Assembly (NCBI RefSeq): GCF_000766145.1
Contig: NZ_JNFB01000008.1
Span: forward strand, 21,448 to 85,447
Direction of reading: 5' to 3'
Length of the DNA: 64,000 bases
DNA from: Paenilisteria newyorkensis
Lineage (GTDB): Bacteria; Bacillota; Bacilli; Lactobacillales; Listeriaceae
The first letter of the stretch is position 1, and the number at the start of each line of letters is the position of its first letter. Positions 53,117 through 64,000 of this stretch are shown here, one piece after another. Both the position numbers and the translations under genes were made by a program. A model generated the notes under the pieces. That model did not search any database, was not told the origin of the DNA, and saw only the letters and a list, made by a program, of their open reading frames with translations.

Positions 53117-53673
53117 GATTGTCCCCCTATTATTTTTTTGACAACTTCTGGATAAAATGCATGCTCTACTTTATGTATTCTCGTCGTGAGCGAATCGATC
53201 GTATCCTCTGGCAAAATGGCAACCGACTGCTGCGCGATAATCGGTCCCGTGTCCATTCCTGCATCGACAAAATGCGCCGTGACACCCGTTTCGGCCACGC
53301 CCGCAGCGACTGCCTGACCAATCGCATCTTTGCCAGGAAAAGTCGGGAGTAACGACGGATGCAAATTAACAATCTTGTTTTCATACGCTTCCAGTAATGT
53401 TGGTCCAATCAAACGCATATATCCCGCCAAAACGAGAAATTCTACCCCTGATTCCTGCAATTTAACCACGATTTCCCGCTCAAAAGCCGCTTTATCCGCG
53501 AAAGCCTTCGGAGCAAAGACAAACACTGGAATTCCAGCTGCCTCTGCCCGTTCCAACACAAACGCGCCTGGTTTATCACAAACAAGCAACGCCACCGATT
53601 CCTTAATCGCCGCATCGTCCACAAGCGCCTGAAAATTACTACCCGATCCCGACGCAAAAATCGCTATTTTCAT
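53113..53673 (-). CDS. purN: GAR transformylase
   Basis: A 186-residue enzyme that formylates GAR with 10-formyl-tetrahydrofolate. Motifs: [18 protein letters not shown], then [35 protein letters not shown] with the catalytic Asn and His, and [18 protein letters not shown] with Asp. ATG 53673 follows CAGGAGGCAACTAAG; the longer frame upstream lies in purM. Confidence 0.95.
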   Translation of the reverse strand: MKIAIFASGSGSNFQALVDDAAIKESVALLVCDKPGAFVLERAEAAGIPVFVFAPKAFADKAAFEREIVVKLQESGVEFLVLAGYMRLIGPTLLEAYENKIVNLHPSLLPTFPGKDAIGQAVAAGVAETGVTAHFVDAGMDTGPIIAQQSVAILPEDTIDSLTTRIHKVEHAFYPEVVKKIIGGQS

Positions 53674-53674
53674 C

Positions 53675-54724
53675 TTAGTTGCCTCCTGTAAACACGACTT
53701 GCGCGCCATCTTCTTTCGGCGTCACTTTTCCGATCGTATACGCTTTTTCACCTTGCTCTGCTAAAATGGCAAGCGTCTGTTCCGCATCTTCCGCCGCAAC
53801 GACAAGCACCATGCCAATTCCCATATTAAAAATGCCATACATCTCGTCCGCATCAATCTTACCATAGCTTTGCAGCACATCAAAAATCGGCAAAACAGGC
53901 CAAGCATCACGCGTAATCGACACCGCCAAATCCTCCGGCAATACCCGTGGCAAATTCTCGATAAAACCGCCACCCGTCACGTGCGAAATCCCGTGCACCG
54001 TTACATTTTTAATCACTTCCAAAACAGGCTTCACATAAATCCGCGTCGGCGTCAGCAACTCATCCGCAAGCGTCTTGCCCCCAAGCTCCGACAAAACCGC
54101 ATCCAGCGCAAAGTCATGCTCCTTAAAGAAAATTTTGCGTACCAACGAGTATCCATTACTATGAATGCCACTCGAAGGAAGACCAATCAAGACATCGCCG
54201 GCCGCAACCCGCTCGCCCGTAATCACGTCCGCCTTCTCGACCGCACCAACCGTAAAGCCAGCCAAGTCATAATCATCCGCACCATACATGTCCGGCATCT
54301 CCGCCGTCTCACCGCCAACAAGCGCGCACCCAGCCAGCTCGCAGCCATCCGCAACACCCTTGACAATCTGCTCCATCTTGCCCGGAATCGTTTTCCCCGT
54401 CGCAATATAATCCAAGAAGAACAGCGGTTCCGCGCCCTGCGCCAAGATATCATTCACACACATCGCGACACAGTCCACACCGATCGTATCGTGCTTATCC
54501 GCCTCAATCGCAAGCAGCAACTTCGTACCAACGCCATCCGTCCCCGAAACAAGCACAGGTTCACGCAAGCCAAGCCCGCTAAGATCAAACATCCCGCCAA
54601 ACGAACCAATCGCGCCCATCACACCGTTACGCTTCGTGCGAGCCACATGCTTTTGAATCCGCTCCACAACCTCATAACCCGCCTCTACATCAACGCCAGC
54701 CTTACTATACGCATTCTCTGCCAT
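53675..54724 (-). CDS. purM: AIR synthetase
   Basis: A 349-residue enzyme that closes FGAM to aminoimidazole ribonucleotide with [23 protein letters not shown] start, [24 protein letters not shown] and [13 protein letters not shown] are family marks. TTG 54730 or ATG 54724 could start; GGGG is 10 nt before the ATG. Confidence 0.95.
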   Translation of the reverse strand: MAENAYSKAGVDVEAGYEVVERIQKHVARTKRNGVMGAIGSFGGMFDLSGLGLREPVLVSGTDGVGTKLLLAIEADKHDTIGVDCVAMCVNDILAQGAEPLFFLDYIATGKTIPGKMEQIVKGVADGCELAGCALVGGETAEMPDMYGADDYDLAGFTVGAVEKADVITGERVAAGDVLIGLPSSGIHSNGYSLVRKIFFKEHDFALDAVLSELGGKTLADELLTPTRIYVKPVLEVIKNVTVHGISHVTGGGFIENLPRVLPEDLAVSITRDAWPVLPIFDVLQSYGKIDADEMYGIFNMGIGMVLVVAAEDAEQTLAILAEQGEKAYTIGKVTPKEDGAQVVFTGGN

Positions 54725-54740
54725 TTGCAAAATTCCCCTC

Positions 54741-56171
54741 TCAACGTGACTCGGCTTCTAAACTCGCCAAATATTCTTTTTCATAATCAAATAATTCCGT
54801 CGGGTAATCCCCGTTAAAATACGCCATACAAAGTCCGCCATAAGGCTCATCCGGATACGGCTTACCAACCGCTTCCACGAGTCCATCCTCCGACAAATAC
54901 GTTAGCGAATCCGCACCGATAATCCGGCAAATCTCATCCACCGAATAATTCGCCGCAATCAACTCACCCCGCGTCTGAATATCAATCCCATAAAAACACG
55001 GAAAAGCAAGCGGAGGGGACGCAATTCGAACATGGACCTCGGCCGCGCCAGCATCACGCAAAAGTTGCACAATCCGGCGACTCGTCGTCCCGCGAACAAT
55101 CGAATCATCAATCATGACCACCCGTTTGCCCTCAACGACACCACGTACCGCCGACAATTTCATTTTCACGCCCTGTTCCCGCAATTCCTGCGAAGGCGCA
55201 ATAAACGTCCGCGCCACATAACGATTCTTAATCAAGCCCAGCTCATACGGAATGCCCGTTTCCTCCGCATAACCAATCGCCGCCGAAATACTCGAATCAG
55301 GAACCCCCGTCACCACATCCGCTTCAACAAAAGCCTCCTGCGCCAACCGTTTCCCCATCCGTTTTCGCGCCGAATGGACATTAATTCCCGCAATATTCGA
55401 GTCAGGACGCGCAAAGTAAATATACTCCATACTACAAATCGAATGCTTCACGTTTTCCGTAAACTTCTCAATATGCAAGCCATCATCATCAATAATAATC
55501 AGCTCACCCGGCTCCACGTCACGCACAAACTTCGCGCCAACCGTATCAAACGCACACGTCTCCGAAGCAATCACATACGAATCACCAATTTTTCCAATCG
55601 AAAGCGGCCTAAAACCATTCGGATCAAGCGCTGCAATCAACTCATTCTCCGTCAAAAGCATGTACGCAAAACCGCCCTGCACCTTGTTCAGCGCCACCTT
55701 CAAATCCTCCACGAACGATCCCGTTTGGCTACGCTTCAACAAATGCGCCAAAACCTCCGTATCCGAACTCGTCTGGAAAATCGCGCCTTCCTCTTCCAAC
55801 TCATGGCGAAGCGTCTGCGCATTAATCAAATTCCCATTATGAGCAAGCGCCAGACTCGAATTTTGAAAGTGGAATAAAAATGGTTGGACATTGCTCAAAC
55901 TCTTGCCACCAGCCGTCGCATAACGCACATGCCCGATCGCCGACTTCCCAACAAGTTCATCCAGTTCCCCGTGCTTAAACACATCCGCAAGCAGGCCTAA
56001 GTTACGATGCCCTTTTAGCGTCACACCATCCGTCGACACAATCCCAGCGCCCTCTTGCCCACGATGCTGTAAACTATGCAAACCATAATACGTAATCTGC
56101 GCCGCACTCGGATGATTCCAAATCCCGAAAATACCACATTCCTCGTTCAATCCTCTTATTTCAGTAGACAT
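54741..56171 (-). CDS. purF: Amidophosphoribosyltransferase
   Basis: A 476-residue enzyme that makes phosphoribosylamine from PRPP and glutamine, the committed step. [11 protein letters not shown] precedes Cys12, so an 11-residue propeptide is expected to be removed to free the N-terminal Cys nucleophile, as in Bacillus. Glutaminase motifs [19 protein letters not shown] ([20 protein letters not shown]) and the PRPP loop [20 protein letters not shown] are present, as are cysteines for a 4Fe-4S cluster. GAAGGGGCTATTCC precedes the ATG; overlaps purL by 16 nt. Confidence 0.95.
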   Translation of the reverse strand: MSTEIRGLNEECGIFGIWNHPSAAQITYYGLHSLQHRGQEGAGIVSTDGVTLKGHRNLGLLADVFKHGELDELVGKSAIGHVRYATAGGKSLSNVQPFLFHFQNSSLALAHNGNLINAQTLRHELEEEGAIFQTSSDTEVLAHLLKRSQTGSFVEDLKVALNKVQGGFAYMLLTENELIAALDPNGFRPLSIGKIGDSYVIASETCAFDTVGAKFVRDVEPGELIIIDDDGLHIEKFTENVKHSICSMEYIYFARPDSNIAGINVHSARKRMGKRLAQEAFVEADVVTGVPDSSISAAIGYAEETGIPYELGLIKNRYVARTFIAPSQELREQGVKMKLSAVRGVVEGKRVVMIDDSIVRGTTSRRIVQLLRDAGAAEVHVRIASPPLAFPCFYGIDIQTRGELIAANYSVDEICRIIGADSLTYLSEDGLVEAVGKPYPDEPYGGLCMAYFNGDYPTELFDYEKEYLASLEAESR

Positions 56172-58381
56172 GGAATAGCCCCTTCCCAAACTTGTTTTAA
56201 CTCACTAAGTTCGGCTGTAATTGCTGATTTTTCCGTTTGCACCACCAATTGCGGCACCTCTGTGACCTCGCCTAAACGCACCACTTTTTCCGTTTCAAAC
56301 AACTGCTCGAATTTCGCAGCATCATCCGCTTTCACCGATACCAAGAAACGCGATTGCGATTCACTAAACAGCCATTCCTCCGCAAAAGGTACCTTAATCG
56401 CCGCGCCCAAATCGTTCGCAAAACCTGCCTCAGCAAGCGCTATCGCCAAGCCGCCTTCCGCCAAATCATGCGCCGAAGCAACAAGACCTTCACGAATCGC
56501 CGTCAACAAGAACTGTTGGTAACGCTTCTCTACCTGCAAATCAAGCTCAGGCGCGCGTCCACTAATTTTGCCTTGCTCCAATTTTTGCAATTCAGAACCG
56601 CTAAATTCCGGTTTCGTTTCACCAATCAAATAAACCACATCGCCGGCCGCTTTAAAACCTTGCGTCGTAATATGCGCCACATCCTCGACTAAACCAACCA
56701 TTCCAATCACCGGCGTCGGATAAATACCTTCACCATCCGTCTCATTATACATCGAAACATTCCCCGAAATGACTGGCGTATCAAGCTCTAGACAAGCCGC
56801 ACTAATCCCGTCCGCCGCCTTCTCAATCTCCCAGAAAATCTCTGGTTTCTCCGGATTCCCAAAATTAAGACCATCCGTAATCGCCAGCGGTTTCGCGCCC
56901 GAACAAACAATATTCCGTGCCGCTTCCGCAACTGCAATCTGGCCACCTTTTTCAGGATCCAAATACAAGTAACGTGAATTACAATCCGTCGTCATCGCAA
57001 TCGCCTTATTCGTGCCACGAACCCGTAAAACAGCAGCATCCGAACCAGGCGCAACCGCCGTATTCGTCCGAACTTGATAATCAAACTGCTCATAAATGTG
57101 ACGCTTACTCGCAATCGTTGGCTGTCCAAGTAACGCTTTCCAAGTCGCCACAACATCCGTCACAACCGGCGCAAAAGCTTCTTCCGCTTGGAAATCACGA
57201 TAACGCTGCGGTTCCGATGAAGGCTTGTGATACACAGGTGCATCCTCAGCAAGCGCGTCAACCGGCACATTCGCCACAACTTCCCCATGATGCACAATTT
57301 TATACATCTTATCATCCGTCACCGTTCCAATCGTCACAGCCTCCAAGCCATAACGCTCAAACAACGCCTTAATTTCCGCCTCATGTCCTTTTTTCACACA
57401 TAAAAGCATCCGTTCCTGCGACTCCGAAAGCAACATTTCATACGCCGACATATGCGTTTCCCGTTGTGGCACGTCATCCATAATGAGCTCCAAGCCCGAT
57501 CCAGCCTTCGATGCCATCTCCGAACTCGAGCTCACCAAGCCTGCCGCTCCCATATCCTGAATCCCAATCAAGATATCCGAATGATCACGAATCAAGTCCA
57601 AGCACGCCTCCAGCAACAATTTCTCCATAAACGGATCGCCTACCTGAACCGCCGAACGCTGCTGCTCGCCCTCTTCACTGAATTCCACCGAGGCAAAAGT
57701 AGCCCCATGAATCCCGTCGCGCCCAGTTTTCGCGCCAACGTACATCACCGGATTACCGACACCGACCGCCTGGCCTTTTTGAATATCCTCTTTTGCAATC
57801 AAGCCAACACACATCGCGTTAACCAGCGGATTCTTCGCATAACACGGATCAAACTGCACCTCGCCGCCAACCGTCGGAATCCCAATTGAATTCCCGTAAC
57901 CAGCAATCCCAGCCACGACCTCATTCACCAAATATTTCGTATGCGGGTTATCAATCTCGCCAAAACGAAGCGAATTCAACATCGCAATCGGACGCGCGCC
58001 CATCGAGAACACATCGCGAATAATCCCACCAACACCAGTCGCAGCGCCTTGATACGGCTCCACGTAAGACGGATGATTATGACTCTCCACTTTAAAAGCA
58101 ACGCCAAGTCCATCACCAATATCCACAATCCCAGCACCCTCACCAGGACCTTGCAACACTTGCGGACCCTCCGTCGGGAACTTGCGCAACACCGGTTTGG
58201 AATTTTTATAACTACAATGTTCCGACCACATTACCGAAAACAAACCCGTCTCCGTATAATTCGGTTTTCTCTTCAAAATATCACAAACAAGACCATACTC
58301 ACTCTCACTGAGCCCCATCGTCTCATAAATTTTCTGTTCCTCAATTTGCGCCGCTGACGGTTCCTGATTCACATTAAGCAT
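56156..58381 (-). CDS. purL: FGAM synthase subunit PurL
   Basis: A 741-residue small-type PurL, which works in complex with PurQ (glutaminase) and PurS to convert FGAR to FGAM. Motifs are [53 protein letters not shown] [20 protein letters not shown] and [15 protein letters not shown] [12 protein letters not shown]. Enterobacterial PurL is nearly twice as long with a fused glutaminase; the split form fits Bacillales. Overlaps purQ by 8 nt. Confidence 0.96.
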   Translation of the reverse strand: MLNVNQEPSAAQIEEQKIYETMGLSESEYGLVCDILKRKPNYTETGLFSVMWSEHCSYKNSKPVLRKFPTEGPQVLQGPGEGAGIVDIGDGLGVAFKVESHNHPSYVEPYQGAATGVGGIIRDVFSMGARPIAMLNSLRFGEIDNPHTKYLVNEVVAGIAGYGNSIGIPTVGGEVQFDPCYAKNPLVNAMCVGLIAKEDIQKGQAVGVGNPVMYVGAKTGRDGIHGATFASVEFSEEGEQQRSAVQVGDPFMEKLLLEACLDLIRDHSDILIGIQDMGAAGLVSSSSEMASKAGSGLELIMDDVPQRETHMSAYEMLLSESQERMLLCVKKGHEAEIKALFERYGLEAVTIGTVTDDKMYKIVHHGEVVANVPVDALAEDAPVYHKPSSEPQRYRDFQAEEAFAPVVTDVVATWKALLGQPTIASKRHIYEQFDYQVRTNTAVAPGSDAAVLRVRGTNKAIAMTTDCNSRYLYLDPEKGGQIAVAEAARNIVCSGAKPLAITDGLNFGNPEKPEIFWEIEKAADGISAACLELDTPVISGNVSMYNETDGEGIYPTPVIGMVGLVEDVAHITTQGFKAAGDVVYLIGETKPEFSGSELQKLEQGKISGRAPELDLQVEKRYQQFLLTAIREGLVASAHDLAEGGLAIALAEAGFANDLGAAIKVPFAEEWLFSESQSRFLVSVKADDAAKFEQLFETEKVVRLGEVTEVPQLVVQTEKSAITAELSELKQVWEGAIPCLLK

Positions 58382-59057
58382 GTACTTGTTCCTCCTTCCA
58401 AGCCTTCAACATCGATTTAAAAACGCCAAGTCCAGCCGTTCCGCCAACAACGTCCTCCACAGCACGCTCCGGATGTGGCATCATACCTAGTACATTCCCA
58501 GCCTTATTCGTAATCCCAGCAATATTCGCAATACTTCCATTAGGGTTTTCCGACGCATACGTGAACACAATTTGTCCATTCGCCCGCAATTCCGCAAGCG
58601 TCGCATCATCACAATAATAATTCCCCTCACCATGCGCCACAGGAATCCGAATCTCTTCCCCAGCCGCGTATTCCGACGTAAACATCGTCTCCGCATTCTC
58701 CACACGCAAACTCACCGTTTTACAAACAAAATGAAGATTATTATTTCGAATCAAAGCCCCAGGAAGAAGCCCACTCTCCGCCAAAATCTGAAAACCATTA
58801 CAAACACCAAGCACCGGCTTACCAGTCTCCGCAAACCGCACCACTTCCGGCATAATGTTCGCAAATTTTGCAATCGCACCCGTCCGCAAGTAATCCCCAT
58901 ACGAGAATCCACCTGGAAGAAGCACCGCATCAAAACCGCCTAAACTCGTTTCGGCATGCCACACATATTCCGCCTCTTCACCGAGCGCATCTTCTATCGC
59001 ATGCAACATATCTAAATCACAATTCGAACCTGGAAATTGAATGACCGCAAATTTCAT
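58374..59057 (-). CDS. purQ: FGAM synthase glutaminase subunit PurQ
   Basis: A 227-residue class I glutamine amidotransferase supplying ammonia to Pur[21 protein letters not shown] start, [20 protein letters not shown], the nucleophile Cys in [11 protein letters not shown] and the His-Glu pair in [11 protein letters not shown]. Ends in the start region of purL. Confidence 0.95.
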   Translation of the reverse strand: MKFAVIQFPGSNCDLDMLHAIEDALGEEAEYVWHAETSLGGFDAVLLPGGFSYGDYLRTGAIAKFANIMPEVVRFAETGKPVLGVCNGFQILAESGLLPGALIRNNNLHFVCKTVSLRVENAETMFTSEYAAGEEIRIPVAHGEGNYYCDDATLAELRANGQIVFTYASENPNGSIANIAGITNKAGNVLGMMPHPERAVEDVVGGTAGLGVFKSMLKAWKEEQVHA

Positions 59058-59059
59058 GC

Positions 59060-59305
59060 TTATGCCTCCTCGATTTCATAACGATAATCTTCCATCACTG
59101 GGTTTGTCAGCAACTTATCACACATTTCATCCAAGACCGCATGAATGTCACGATCCGATTTTGCCACTTGAAGCTCCATGTATTTCCCAATCCGTACATC
59201 CTCAACCTCGCCATAATTCAAACTCTTCAGCGACCCCATCACAGCAGTCCCCTGAGGATCCAACACACTTTTCTTCAACGTCACAAACACCTTCACATTA
59301 TACAT
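59060..59305 (-). CDS. purS: FGAM synthase subunit PurS
   Basis: An 81-residue subunit that bridges PurL and Pur[21 protein letters not shown] and [20 protein letters not shown] are conserved in PurS. Only 2 nt separate it from purQ and none from purC, as usual in this operon. Confidence 0.94.
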   Translation of the reverse strand: MYNVKVFVTLKKSVLDPQGTAVMGSLKSLNYGEVEDVRIGKYMELQVAKSDRDIHAVLDEMCDKLLTNPVMEDYRYEIEEA

Positions 59306-60013
59306 TCAAACAACCTCCTTTAATCTTTTCAAAACTTCCTCATAAACCGCAGTTAAATTCCCAATATTCCGACGAAAGACATCCTTATCCAGCTTGGCAT
59401 TCGTATCCCGATCCCATAATCGGCACGTATCCGGCGAAATCTCATCCGCAAGCAAAACTTCCCCATTCTCATCACGCCCAAATTCCAATTTGAAATCAAT
59501 CAGCGTAATATTCATTTTTGCAAATAATTCACATAACGCCACATTCACATCAAGCGCGGCCTGCTTCAAAATCACAATCTCATCCTCCGTCGCCGCCTCC
59601 AAATAAAGCACATGCGCGTCATTAATAAACGGATCATTAAGCGCATCATCCTTATAATAAAACTCCACAATCGGCTGTTTTGTCGGCGTTCCCTCAGGCA
59701 CACCAAGACGTTTTGCAAGACTGCCCGCAATCACATTTCGCACGACAACCTCCAGCGGAATAATCGCAACCGAGCGCACCAACTGCTCCGTATCCGACAA
59801 CTGCTCCACAAAATGACTCTTTATCCCCGCATCACGCAAATATGTAAAAATCCGCGACGTAATCTCATTGTTCAAACGACCCTTGCTCGCAAAACTCTCC
59901 TTACGCTCCCCGTTCAGCGCCGTTGCATCATCCTTATACGCCACGCGCAACACGCCATCCTGATCCGTACTAAACAACCGTTTCGCCTTACCCTCATACA
60001 ATAAATTCGCCAC
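59306..60013 (-). CDS. purC: SAICAR synthetase
   Basis: A 235-residue ligase joining CAIR to aspartate with ATP. MANLLYEGKAKRLFSTDQDG, FKDDATALNG-type YKDDATALNGERKESFASKG, LEVVVRNVIAGSLAKRLGVP and LIDFKLEFGRDENGEVLLAD fit the family over the full length. About 100 nt follow purB, with a hairpin in the gap. Confidence 0.95.
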   Translation of the reverse strand: MANLLYEGKAKRLFSTDQDGVLRVAYKDDATALNGERKESFASKGRLNNEITSRIFTYLRDAGIKSHFVEQLSDTEQLVRSVAIIPLEVVVRNVIAGSLAKRLGVPEGTPTKQPIVEFYYKDDALNDPFINDAHVLYLEAATEDEIVILKQAALDVNVALCELFAKMNITLIDFKLEFGRDENGEVLLADEISPDTCRLWDRDTNAKLDKDVFRRNIGNLTAVYEEVLKRLKEVV

Positions 60014-60057
60014 TATGAAAAGTCTCCTTTAAAATCAGAATTTTGACCCGAATCAAG

Positions 60058-60102
60058 CATGAAAAACCATGAAGACACCATAACCCTCCATAGTTTTTCA
60101 TG
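60058..60102 (-). other. Hairpin between purB and purC
   Basis: Minus strand CATGAAAAACTATG pairs with CATGGTTTTTCATG, a 14-bp stem with one wobble around a 17-nt loop. No T-tract follows, so it looks like an RNA-stability or processing element in the only sizeable gap of the operon. Confidence 0.6.
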
Positions 60103-60111
60103 ATGCCATCC

Positions 60112-61404
60112 TTAAAGTCCCAAACGTTTAAAAATCATATCCACTTGTTTCAAATGATAATTATAATCAAAACAGCCATCAATCTCATCCTGAGAAAGTA
60201 AATCCGTAATCTTAGGTTCCGCCTCAACCAGCGTCTTAAACGGTACTTGCGTTTCCCAAGCTTCCATCGCTTTAGGTTGCACCGTATCATACGCTTCCTC
60301 ACGAGCCATCCCCTTATCAATCAACGTCAACAACACACGCTGCGAATAAATCAGACCAAGCGTCCGATCCATATTCCGCTTCATGTTCTCCGGGAACACC
60401 GTCAAATTCTTCACGATATTACCAAAACGATTCAAAATATAATCAAGCAAAATCGTCGCATCCGGTAAAATAATCCGTTCCGCAGAAGAATGCGAAATAT
60501 CACGCTCATGCCACAGCGGCACGTTCTCATACGCCGTCACCATATGCCCACGAATCACACGTGCTAAGCCCGTCACATTCTCCGAACCAATTGGATTACG
60601 CTTATGCGGCATCGCAGAAGACCCCTTTTGCCCCTTCGCAAAAAACTCTTCCACTTCACGAACCTCACTCTTTTGAAGCGCGCGAACCTCCACAGCAAAT
60701 TTTTCCACAGAAGTCGCAATCAAAGCAAGCGTCGCCATATAATCCGCATGACGATCCCGTTGCAACGTCTGCGTCGAAATCGGAGCCGGCGTCGTACCCA
60801 GCTTCTCACAAACATACTCCTCCACAAAAGGATCAATGTTCGCATACGTCCCAACAGCCCCAGAAATCTTCCCGAATTCCACGCCATCCGCAGCACGATT
60901 AAACCGCTCCAAATTCCGTTTCATTTCCTCATGCCAAAGCGCCAATTTCAAGCCAAACGTCGTCGGTTCCGCGTGCACACCATGCGTACGCCCCATACAA
61001 ACCGTATCCTTATACTCCTTCGCCTTGTTCGCCAAAATCTCGATAAAGCGTTCCAAATCCGCACGCAAAATCTCATTCGCCTGTTTCAAAATATACGAAT
61101 TAGCCGTATCCACAACATCCGTCGACGTCAAACCATAATGCACCCACTTACGCTCATCACCAAGCGATTCCGACACACTTCTCGTAAACGCCACCACATC
61201 ATGACGCGTCTCAAGCTCAATCTCCTGAATCCGCGCCACATCAAACGTCGCATTTTCACGAATCTTCGCTACATCCTCTTTCGGAATCTCACCAAGCTCC
61301 GCCCAAGCCTCACAAGCTAAAATCTCAACTTCCAACCACGCCTGAAAACGATTTTGCTCCGTCCAAATATTACCCATTTCTTCTCTCGTATAACGTTCAA
61401 TCAT
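60112..61404 (-). CDS. purB: Adenylosuccinate lyase
   Basis: A 430-residue lyase used twice: SAICAR to AICAR and adenylosuccinate to [23 protein letters not shown] start, [20 protein letters not shown] with the catalytic His, and the fumarase-family signature [20 protein letters not shown]. Full length. Confidence 0.96.
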   Translation of the reverse strand: MIERYTREEMGNIWTEQNRFQAWLEVEILACEAWAELGEIPKEDVAKIRENATFDVARIQEIELETRHDVVAFTRSVSESLGDERKWVHYGLTSTDVVDTANSYILKQANEILRADLERFIEILANKAKEYKDTVCMGRTHGVHAEPTTFGLKLALWHEEMKRNLERFNRAADGVEFGKISGAVGTYANIDPFVEEYVCEKLGTTPAPISTQTLQRDRHADYMATLALIATSVEKFAVEVRALQKSEVREVEEFFAKGQKGSSAMPHKRNPIGSENVTGLARVIRGHMVTAYENVPLWHERDISHSSAERIILPDATILLDYILNRFGNIVKNLTVFPENMKRNMDRTLGLIYSQRVLLTLIDKGMAREEAYDTVQPKAMEAWETQVPFKTLVEAEPKITDLLSQDEIDGCFDYNYHLKQVDMIFKRLGL

Positions 61405-61423
61405 CGTTCCTCAAATCCCCCAA

Positions 61424-62557
61424 TTAACTCCAAATTTGCATTGCACGTAATTTCTCTATCTCCACAAGCGGATTATCACTGAGCACCGTTATATGCCCCA
61501 TTTTGCGATCAATCTTCGCCTCTTGTTTCCCATAATAATGAACAAACCATTCCGGATGCGCATCCAATACATCATTCACACCATCCACATGTTGCCCCAA
61601 AATATTCACCATCATCGCCGGGCGCAACAACTCCACCTCAAGCAGCGGCAAACCAGCAATCGCTCGAATATGCTGCGTAAACTGCGAAATATTACAAGCC
61701 TCAATCGAAAAATGTCCCGAGTTATGCGGTCTAGGCGCCAACTCATTCACGTAAATCGCTCCAGAACTCGTCACAAACATCTCCACCGCCAAAACACCTT
61801 CCAAATGAAGATACTCCGCCAGTTTGACCGCAATAGCCTCCGCCTCATGAACTGACTCCGCGTCAAGCGTCGCCGGCACAATTGTCGTATGCAATATATT
61901 ATTCTTATGATCATTCTCAGCCACAGGAAAAGTCTCCACCTGCCCAGCCGCATTACGCGCCACAATCACAGAAACCTCACGCTCATACGGAATCCAAGCC
62001 TCCAGCACACACGTCCCAAAACGCAATAATCCAAGCGCCTTATCAATGTCATCCTCATTCTGAATCACATACTGCCCTTTACCATCATAACCACCCTGCG
62101 TCGTTTTAAGCACCGCCGGATAGCCCAAACTACTAATATGCTGAACAATATCATCCTTATCCACAATCACCGCATAAGGCGCCAAATTAATATTAATCGA
62201 CTCCAAATACGCTTTTTCTAAAATACGATCCTGCGTAATCGACAATAACTCCGAACCCTGCGGAACACGAACAATGTCCTCAATCGAACGAATCGCGTCA
62301 TTATCCACATTTTCAAATTCATATGTCACAACATCACTTTTTTCAGCCAATTCTTTCAAAGCCGCAAGATCCGTATAATTCGCAACAATCTGCTCATCCG
62401 CCACTTGCCCACACGGAGCATCCACAGTCGGATCAAGTACAATTACTCGGAATCCCATCGCCTTCGAAGCCAAAGCCATCATTCTGCCTAACTGCCCACC
62501 TCCGATAATTCCAATCGTGCTGTTTGGTAATAAATACGTTTTACTCAAGAGAATCAC
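61424..62557 (-). CDS. purK: N5-carboxyaminoimidazole ribonucleotide synthase
   Basis: A 377-residue ATP-grasp enzyme that carboxylates AIR with bicarbonate. [38 protein letters not shown] and [20 protein letters not shown] are characteristic. The GTG at 62557 lies in the end of purE, which overlaps it by 17 nt. Works directly with PurE. Confidence 0.95.
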   Translation of the reverse strand: MILLSKTYLLPNSTIGIIGGGQLGRMMALASKAMGFRVIVLDPTVDAPCGQVADEQIVANYTDLAALKELAEKSDVVTYEFENVDNDAIRSIEDIVRVPQGSELLSITQDRILEKAYLESININLAPYAVIVDKDDIVQHISSLGYPAVLKTTQGGYDGKGQYVIQNEDDIDKALGLLRFGTCVLEAWIPYEREVSVIVARNAAGQVETFPVAENDHKNNILHTTIVPATLDAESVHEAEAIAVKLAEYLHLEGVLAVEMFVTSSGAIYVNELAPRPHNSGHFSIEACNISQFTQHIRAIAGLPLLEVELLRPAMMVNILGQHVDGVNDVLDAHPEWFVHYYGKQEAKIDRKMGHITVLSDNPLVEIEKLRAMQIWS

Positions 62558-63029
62558 TACTTTCTAGAACATTTTCCTCTAGTGTATCACGTCTATTTTC
62601 CAAACGGCTAGCAATTACCTCATTTTCGACCGATAAAATTTGCGCAGCGAGCAATCCAGCATTTACCGCACCCGCCTCACCTATTGCGACAGTAGCGACT
62701 GGAACCCCTCCAGGCATCTGCACAATCGATAATAAAGAATCCAGTCCATTTAACGCTTTTGACTTCATAGGAACACCAATAACAGGTAAAGTCGTCTTCG
62801 CAGCAACCATACCTGGCAAATGAGCGGCCCCTCCAGCCCCAGCAATAATAACCTTAATCCCGCGACTTCTCGCATTTTCCGCATATGTAAACATCAAATC
62901 CGGTGTGCGGTGTGCAGAAACAACCTTCTTCTCATAAGCTATTTCTAGTTCTTCCAATACCTCACATGCCTTCCTCATCGTCTCCCAATCAGAAGTACTT
63001 CCCATAATGACACCAACTTGTGCACACAT
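62541..63029 (-). CDS. purE: N5-CAIR mutase
   Basis: A 162-residue enzyme that isomerises N5-CAIR to [44 protein letters not shown] with the catalytic His, and [20 protein letters not shown] are conserved. First gene of the pur operon; GAGGAG lies 11 nt before the ATG. Confidence 0.95.
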   Translation of the reverse strand: MCAQVGVIMGSTSDWETMRKACEVLEELEIAYEKKVVSAHRTPDLMFTYAENARSRGIKVIIAGAGGAAHLPGMVAAKTTLPVIGVPMKSKALNGLDSLLSIVQMPGGVPVATVAIGEAGAVNAGLLAAQILSVENEVIASRLENRRDTLEENVLESSDSLE

Positions 63030-63083
63030 TCAATGTTCAACTCCTCAACATTCTTATTTTATCCAACACTATTTGACCTCTTC

Positions 63084-63112
63084 ATTCTAACAATACCTGT
63101 CAGCAAAGTCAA
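63084..63112 (-). promoter_or_regulatory. Promoter of the pur operon
   Basis: Minus strand TTGACT, 17-nt spacer, TAGAAT. The leader from about 63077 to purE is only about 50 nt and cannot hold a guanine riboswitch. Confidence 0.8.
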
Positions 63113-63116
63113 CCAT

Positions 63117-63158
63117 AAAATCGAACAATAAAAAGAAAGTATATTTTAATGTTCGTGT
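63117..63158. promoter_or_regulatory. Paired PurBoxes for PurR
   Basis: On the minus strand ACACGAACATTAAAA and, inverted, AAAATCGAACAATAA on the plus strand flank a 12-nt gap just upstream of the -35. They match the PurR target with its central CGAAC arranged as an inverted pair. Expected to repress in the presence of purines (low PRPP). Confidence 0.75.
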
Positions 63159-63174
63159 TTAGTCCTGTTTTTAA

Positions 63175-63212
63175 CAAAAAAAAGAAACTCTCCATAGAAA
63201 GTCACTTTTTCT
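63175..63212 (-). terminator. Terminator of the UPF0316 gene
   Basis: Minus strand AAAAGTGACTTTC-TATG-GAGAGTTTCTTTT forms a 12 to 13-bp stem with one mismatch, followed by T's. It separates this gene from the pur promoter. Confidence 0.7.
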
Positions 63213-63741
63213 TAACCCCACCACGAACCTGCTTAACCCAAAAGCCACCATAAATCTGCTTAGGTTCCGACGATACAATAAAAGCCTTATCATCAATCGC
63301 AATAATGCGCTGATACAACTTATTCTCATTTTTACGAGGCGTCAAGATTTCCAACATCATCCGTTCTCCATCACGCCCACTAGCGATCCAGCTAGTAACC
63401 CCATAACCAGCGTTCCTAATCTGATTAGCCAAATCCAAGTTATAGTCCTTCGTAATCACATTAACCGTAATATACCCCAAAGCAAGCCGCTCCTCAATCT
63501 TCATGCCCACAACAATACCAACACCAAAACCAAGCGCATACGCCGCAATGTTAGCAATATCATTCAAGTTACTCATAACCATTCCAAGAGCAACAATATA
63601 GACCACAATCTCGAATACACTCACGATAGCCGCACGATAACGATACCCTTTCATCGTCATCAACAACCTCACCGTATTCAACGACACATACAAAATATTA
63701 ATAATAAAAATTGTGAGCACCATTCCAACAGCATCTCCCAC
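63202..63741 (-). CDS. UPF0316/DUF2179 membrane protein
   Basis: A 179-residue protein with three N-terminal membrane helices ([60 protein letters not shown]) and a cytoplasmic DUF2179 domain of about 90 residues ([40 protein letters not shown]). DUF2179 domains may sense small ligands; function unknown. The GTG at 63741 is favoured by GGGGG 7 nt upstream. Conserved beside the pur operon in Listeria. Confidence 0.85.
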   Translation of the reverse strand: MGDAVGMVLTIFIINILYVSLNTVRLLMTMKGYRYRAAIVSVFEIVVYIVALGMVMSNLNDIANIAAYALGFGVGIVVGMKIEERLALGYITVNVITKDYNLDLANQIRNAGYGVTSWIASGRDGERMMLEILTPRKNENKLYQRIIAIDDKAFIVSSEPKQIYGGFWVKQVRGGVKKK

Positions 63742-63805
63742 ATTAATTCCCCCTTATGCACAGCTCTTACTTATATTTTTCACTAATTACAATATCTCAA
63801 ACCTA

Positions 63806-63834
63806 ATCCTATCTTAAAATCACATAAGTATCAA
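63806..63834 (-). promoter_or_regulatory. Promoter of the UPF0316 gene
   Basis: Minus strand TTGATA, 17-nt spacer, TAGGAT, in the gap between the rRNA operon end and the gene. Confidence 0.65.
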
Positions 63835-63888
63835 TACTAAATCTCAATTAAATCTTCTCATCATTAAAAAATAATTATTAGAGACAAA

Positions 63889-63921
63889 TAAAAAAGCACT
63901 CAACAAAAAGTGAGTACTTCT
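63889..63921 (-). terminator. Terminator of the rRNA operon
   Basis: Minus strand AAGTACTCA-CTTTTTG-TTGAGTGCTT then TTTT, directly after the 5S rRNA. Confidence 0.85.
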
Positions 63922-63929
63922 TATACATT

Positions 63930-64000
63930 GCCCGGCGACGACCTACTCTCACAGGGGGAAGCCCCCTACTACCATCGGCGCTGAAAAGCTTAACTTCCGT
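63930..64000 (-). rRNA. rrf: 5S ribosomal RNA, 3' part (cut by window edge)
   Basis: The minus strand reads GAAGTTAAGCTTTTCAGCGC, CGATGGTAGTAGGGGGCTTC, CCCCTGTGAGAGTAGGTCGT, CGCCGGGC, the conserved 3' two-thirds of bacterial 5S rRNA. The 5' end lies beyond the window. It marks an rRNA operon transcribed leftwards upstream of the UPF0316 gene. Confidence 0.95.

Noticed and set aside
53870..54817. Long plus-strand open frame (315 codons) antisense to purM; also 55032-55877 and 60604-61320
   Set aside because: They mirror conserved pur genes, are extremely Arg/His/Asn-rich, lack SD sequences and arise from codon bias of the real genes.

Overview
The window is a chromosomal segment of a low-GC Gram-positive bacterium, almost certainly Listeria or a close relative in the Listeriaceae. 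The host half has the gene order rlmCD, diacylglycerol kinase, gatB-gatA-gatC, camS, ligA, pcrA, pcrB, Na+-symporter, yerC-like, DUF2207, purDHNMFLQSCBKE (read right to left as an operon from purE), UPF0316, rRNA operon, which matches what is known of Listeria chromosomes. The prophage proteins resemble the A118 and PSA type Listeria siphophages.

Positions 1 to about 32,590 are a tailed prophage, cut at the left edge inside the tape-measure gene; its tail-tip and lysis genes lie outside. Nearly all of it is transcribed leftwards. From right to left: integrase, a lysogeny block on the plus strand (short CI-like repressor, second HTH repressor, DUF4352 membrane protein, small ImmA-like protein), an operator/promoter region with three similar operators, then leftward early genes (Cro-like, ORF6N/KilAC antirepressor, excisionase-like HTH), a plus-strand cargo gene, a recombination/replication block (annealing-type protein, PD-(D/E)XK nuclease, SSB, DnaD-like initiator with 11-bp iterons), a long run of small overlapping accessory genes (zinc ribbons, DUF1642, YopX, DUF1064), an ArpU/LlgA-like late regulator, a 400-bp late control region, and the packaging, head and tail genes (terS, terL, portal, minor head protein, scaffold, capsid, four connector proteins, tail tube, two chaperones, tape measure).

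From 32,600 to 64,000 the DNA is host core genome: 23S rRNA methylation, lipid phosphorylation, Gln-tRNA amidation, DNA ligation and repair, and the whole de novo purine pathway to IMP under a promoter flanked by paired PurBoxes. Four related 120 to 190-bp palindromic intergenic repeats (E1 to E4) punctuate this region.

The strongest unusual signals are: (1) a programmed +1 frameshift at CCC.U in the tail tube gene, followed 6 nt later by a 12-bp stem, that would add a 251-residue FnIII plus Ig-like extension; (2) 28-bp inverted repeats tightly flanking a Gly/His-rich gene placed between terL and portal; (3) a late promoter that abuts a strong terminator just downstream of the ArpU-like gene, as in Q-type antitermination; (4) 11-bp iterons out of phase with codons in the dnaD-like gene; (5) the intergenic repeat family; (6) two very short plus-strand promoter-terminator units inside the leftward operon; and (7) at least eight small genes below 60 codons, several of them single-pass membrane proteins.
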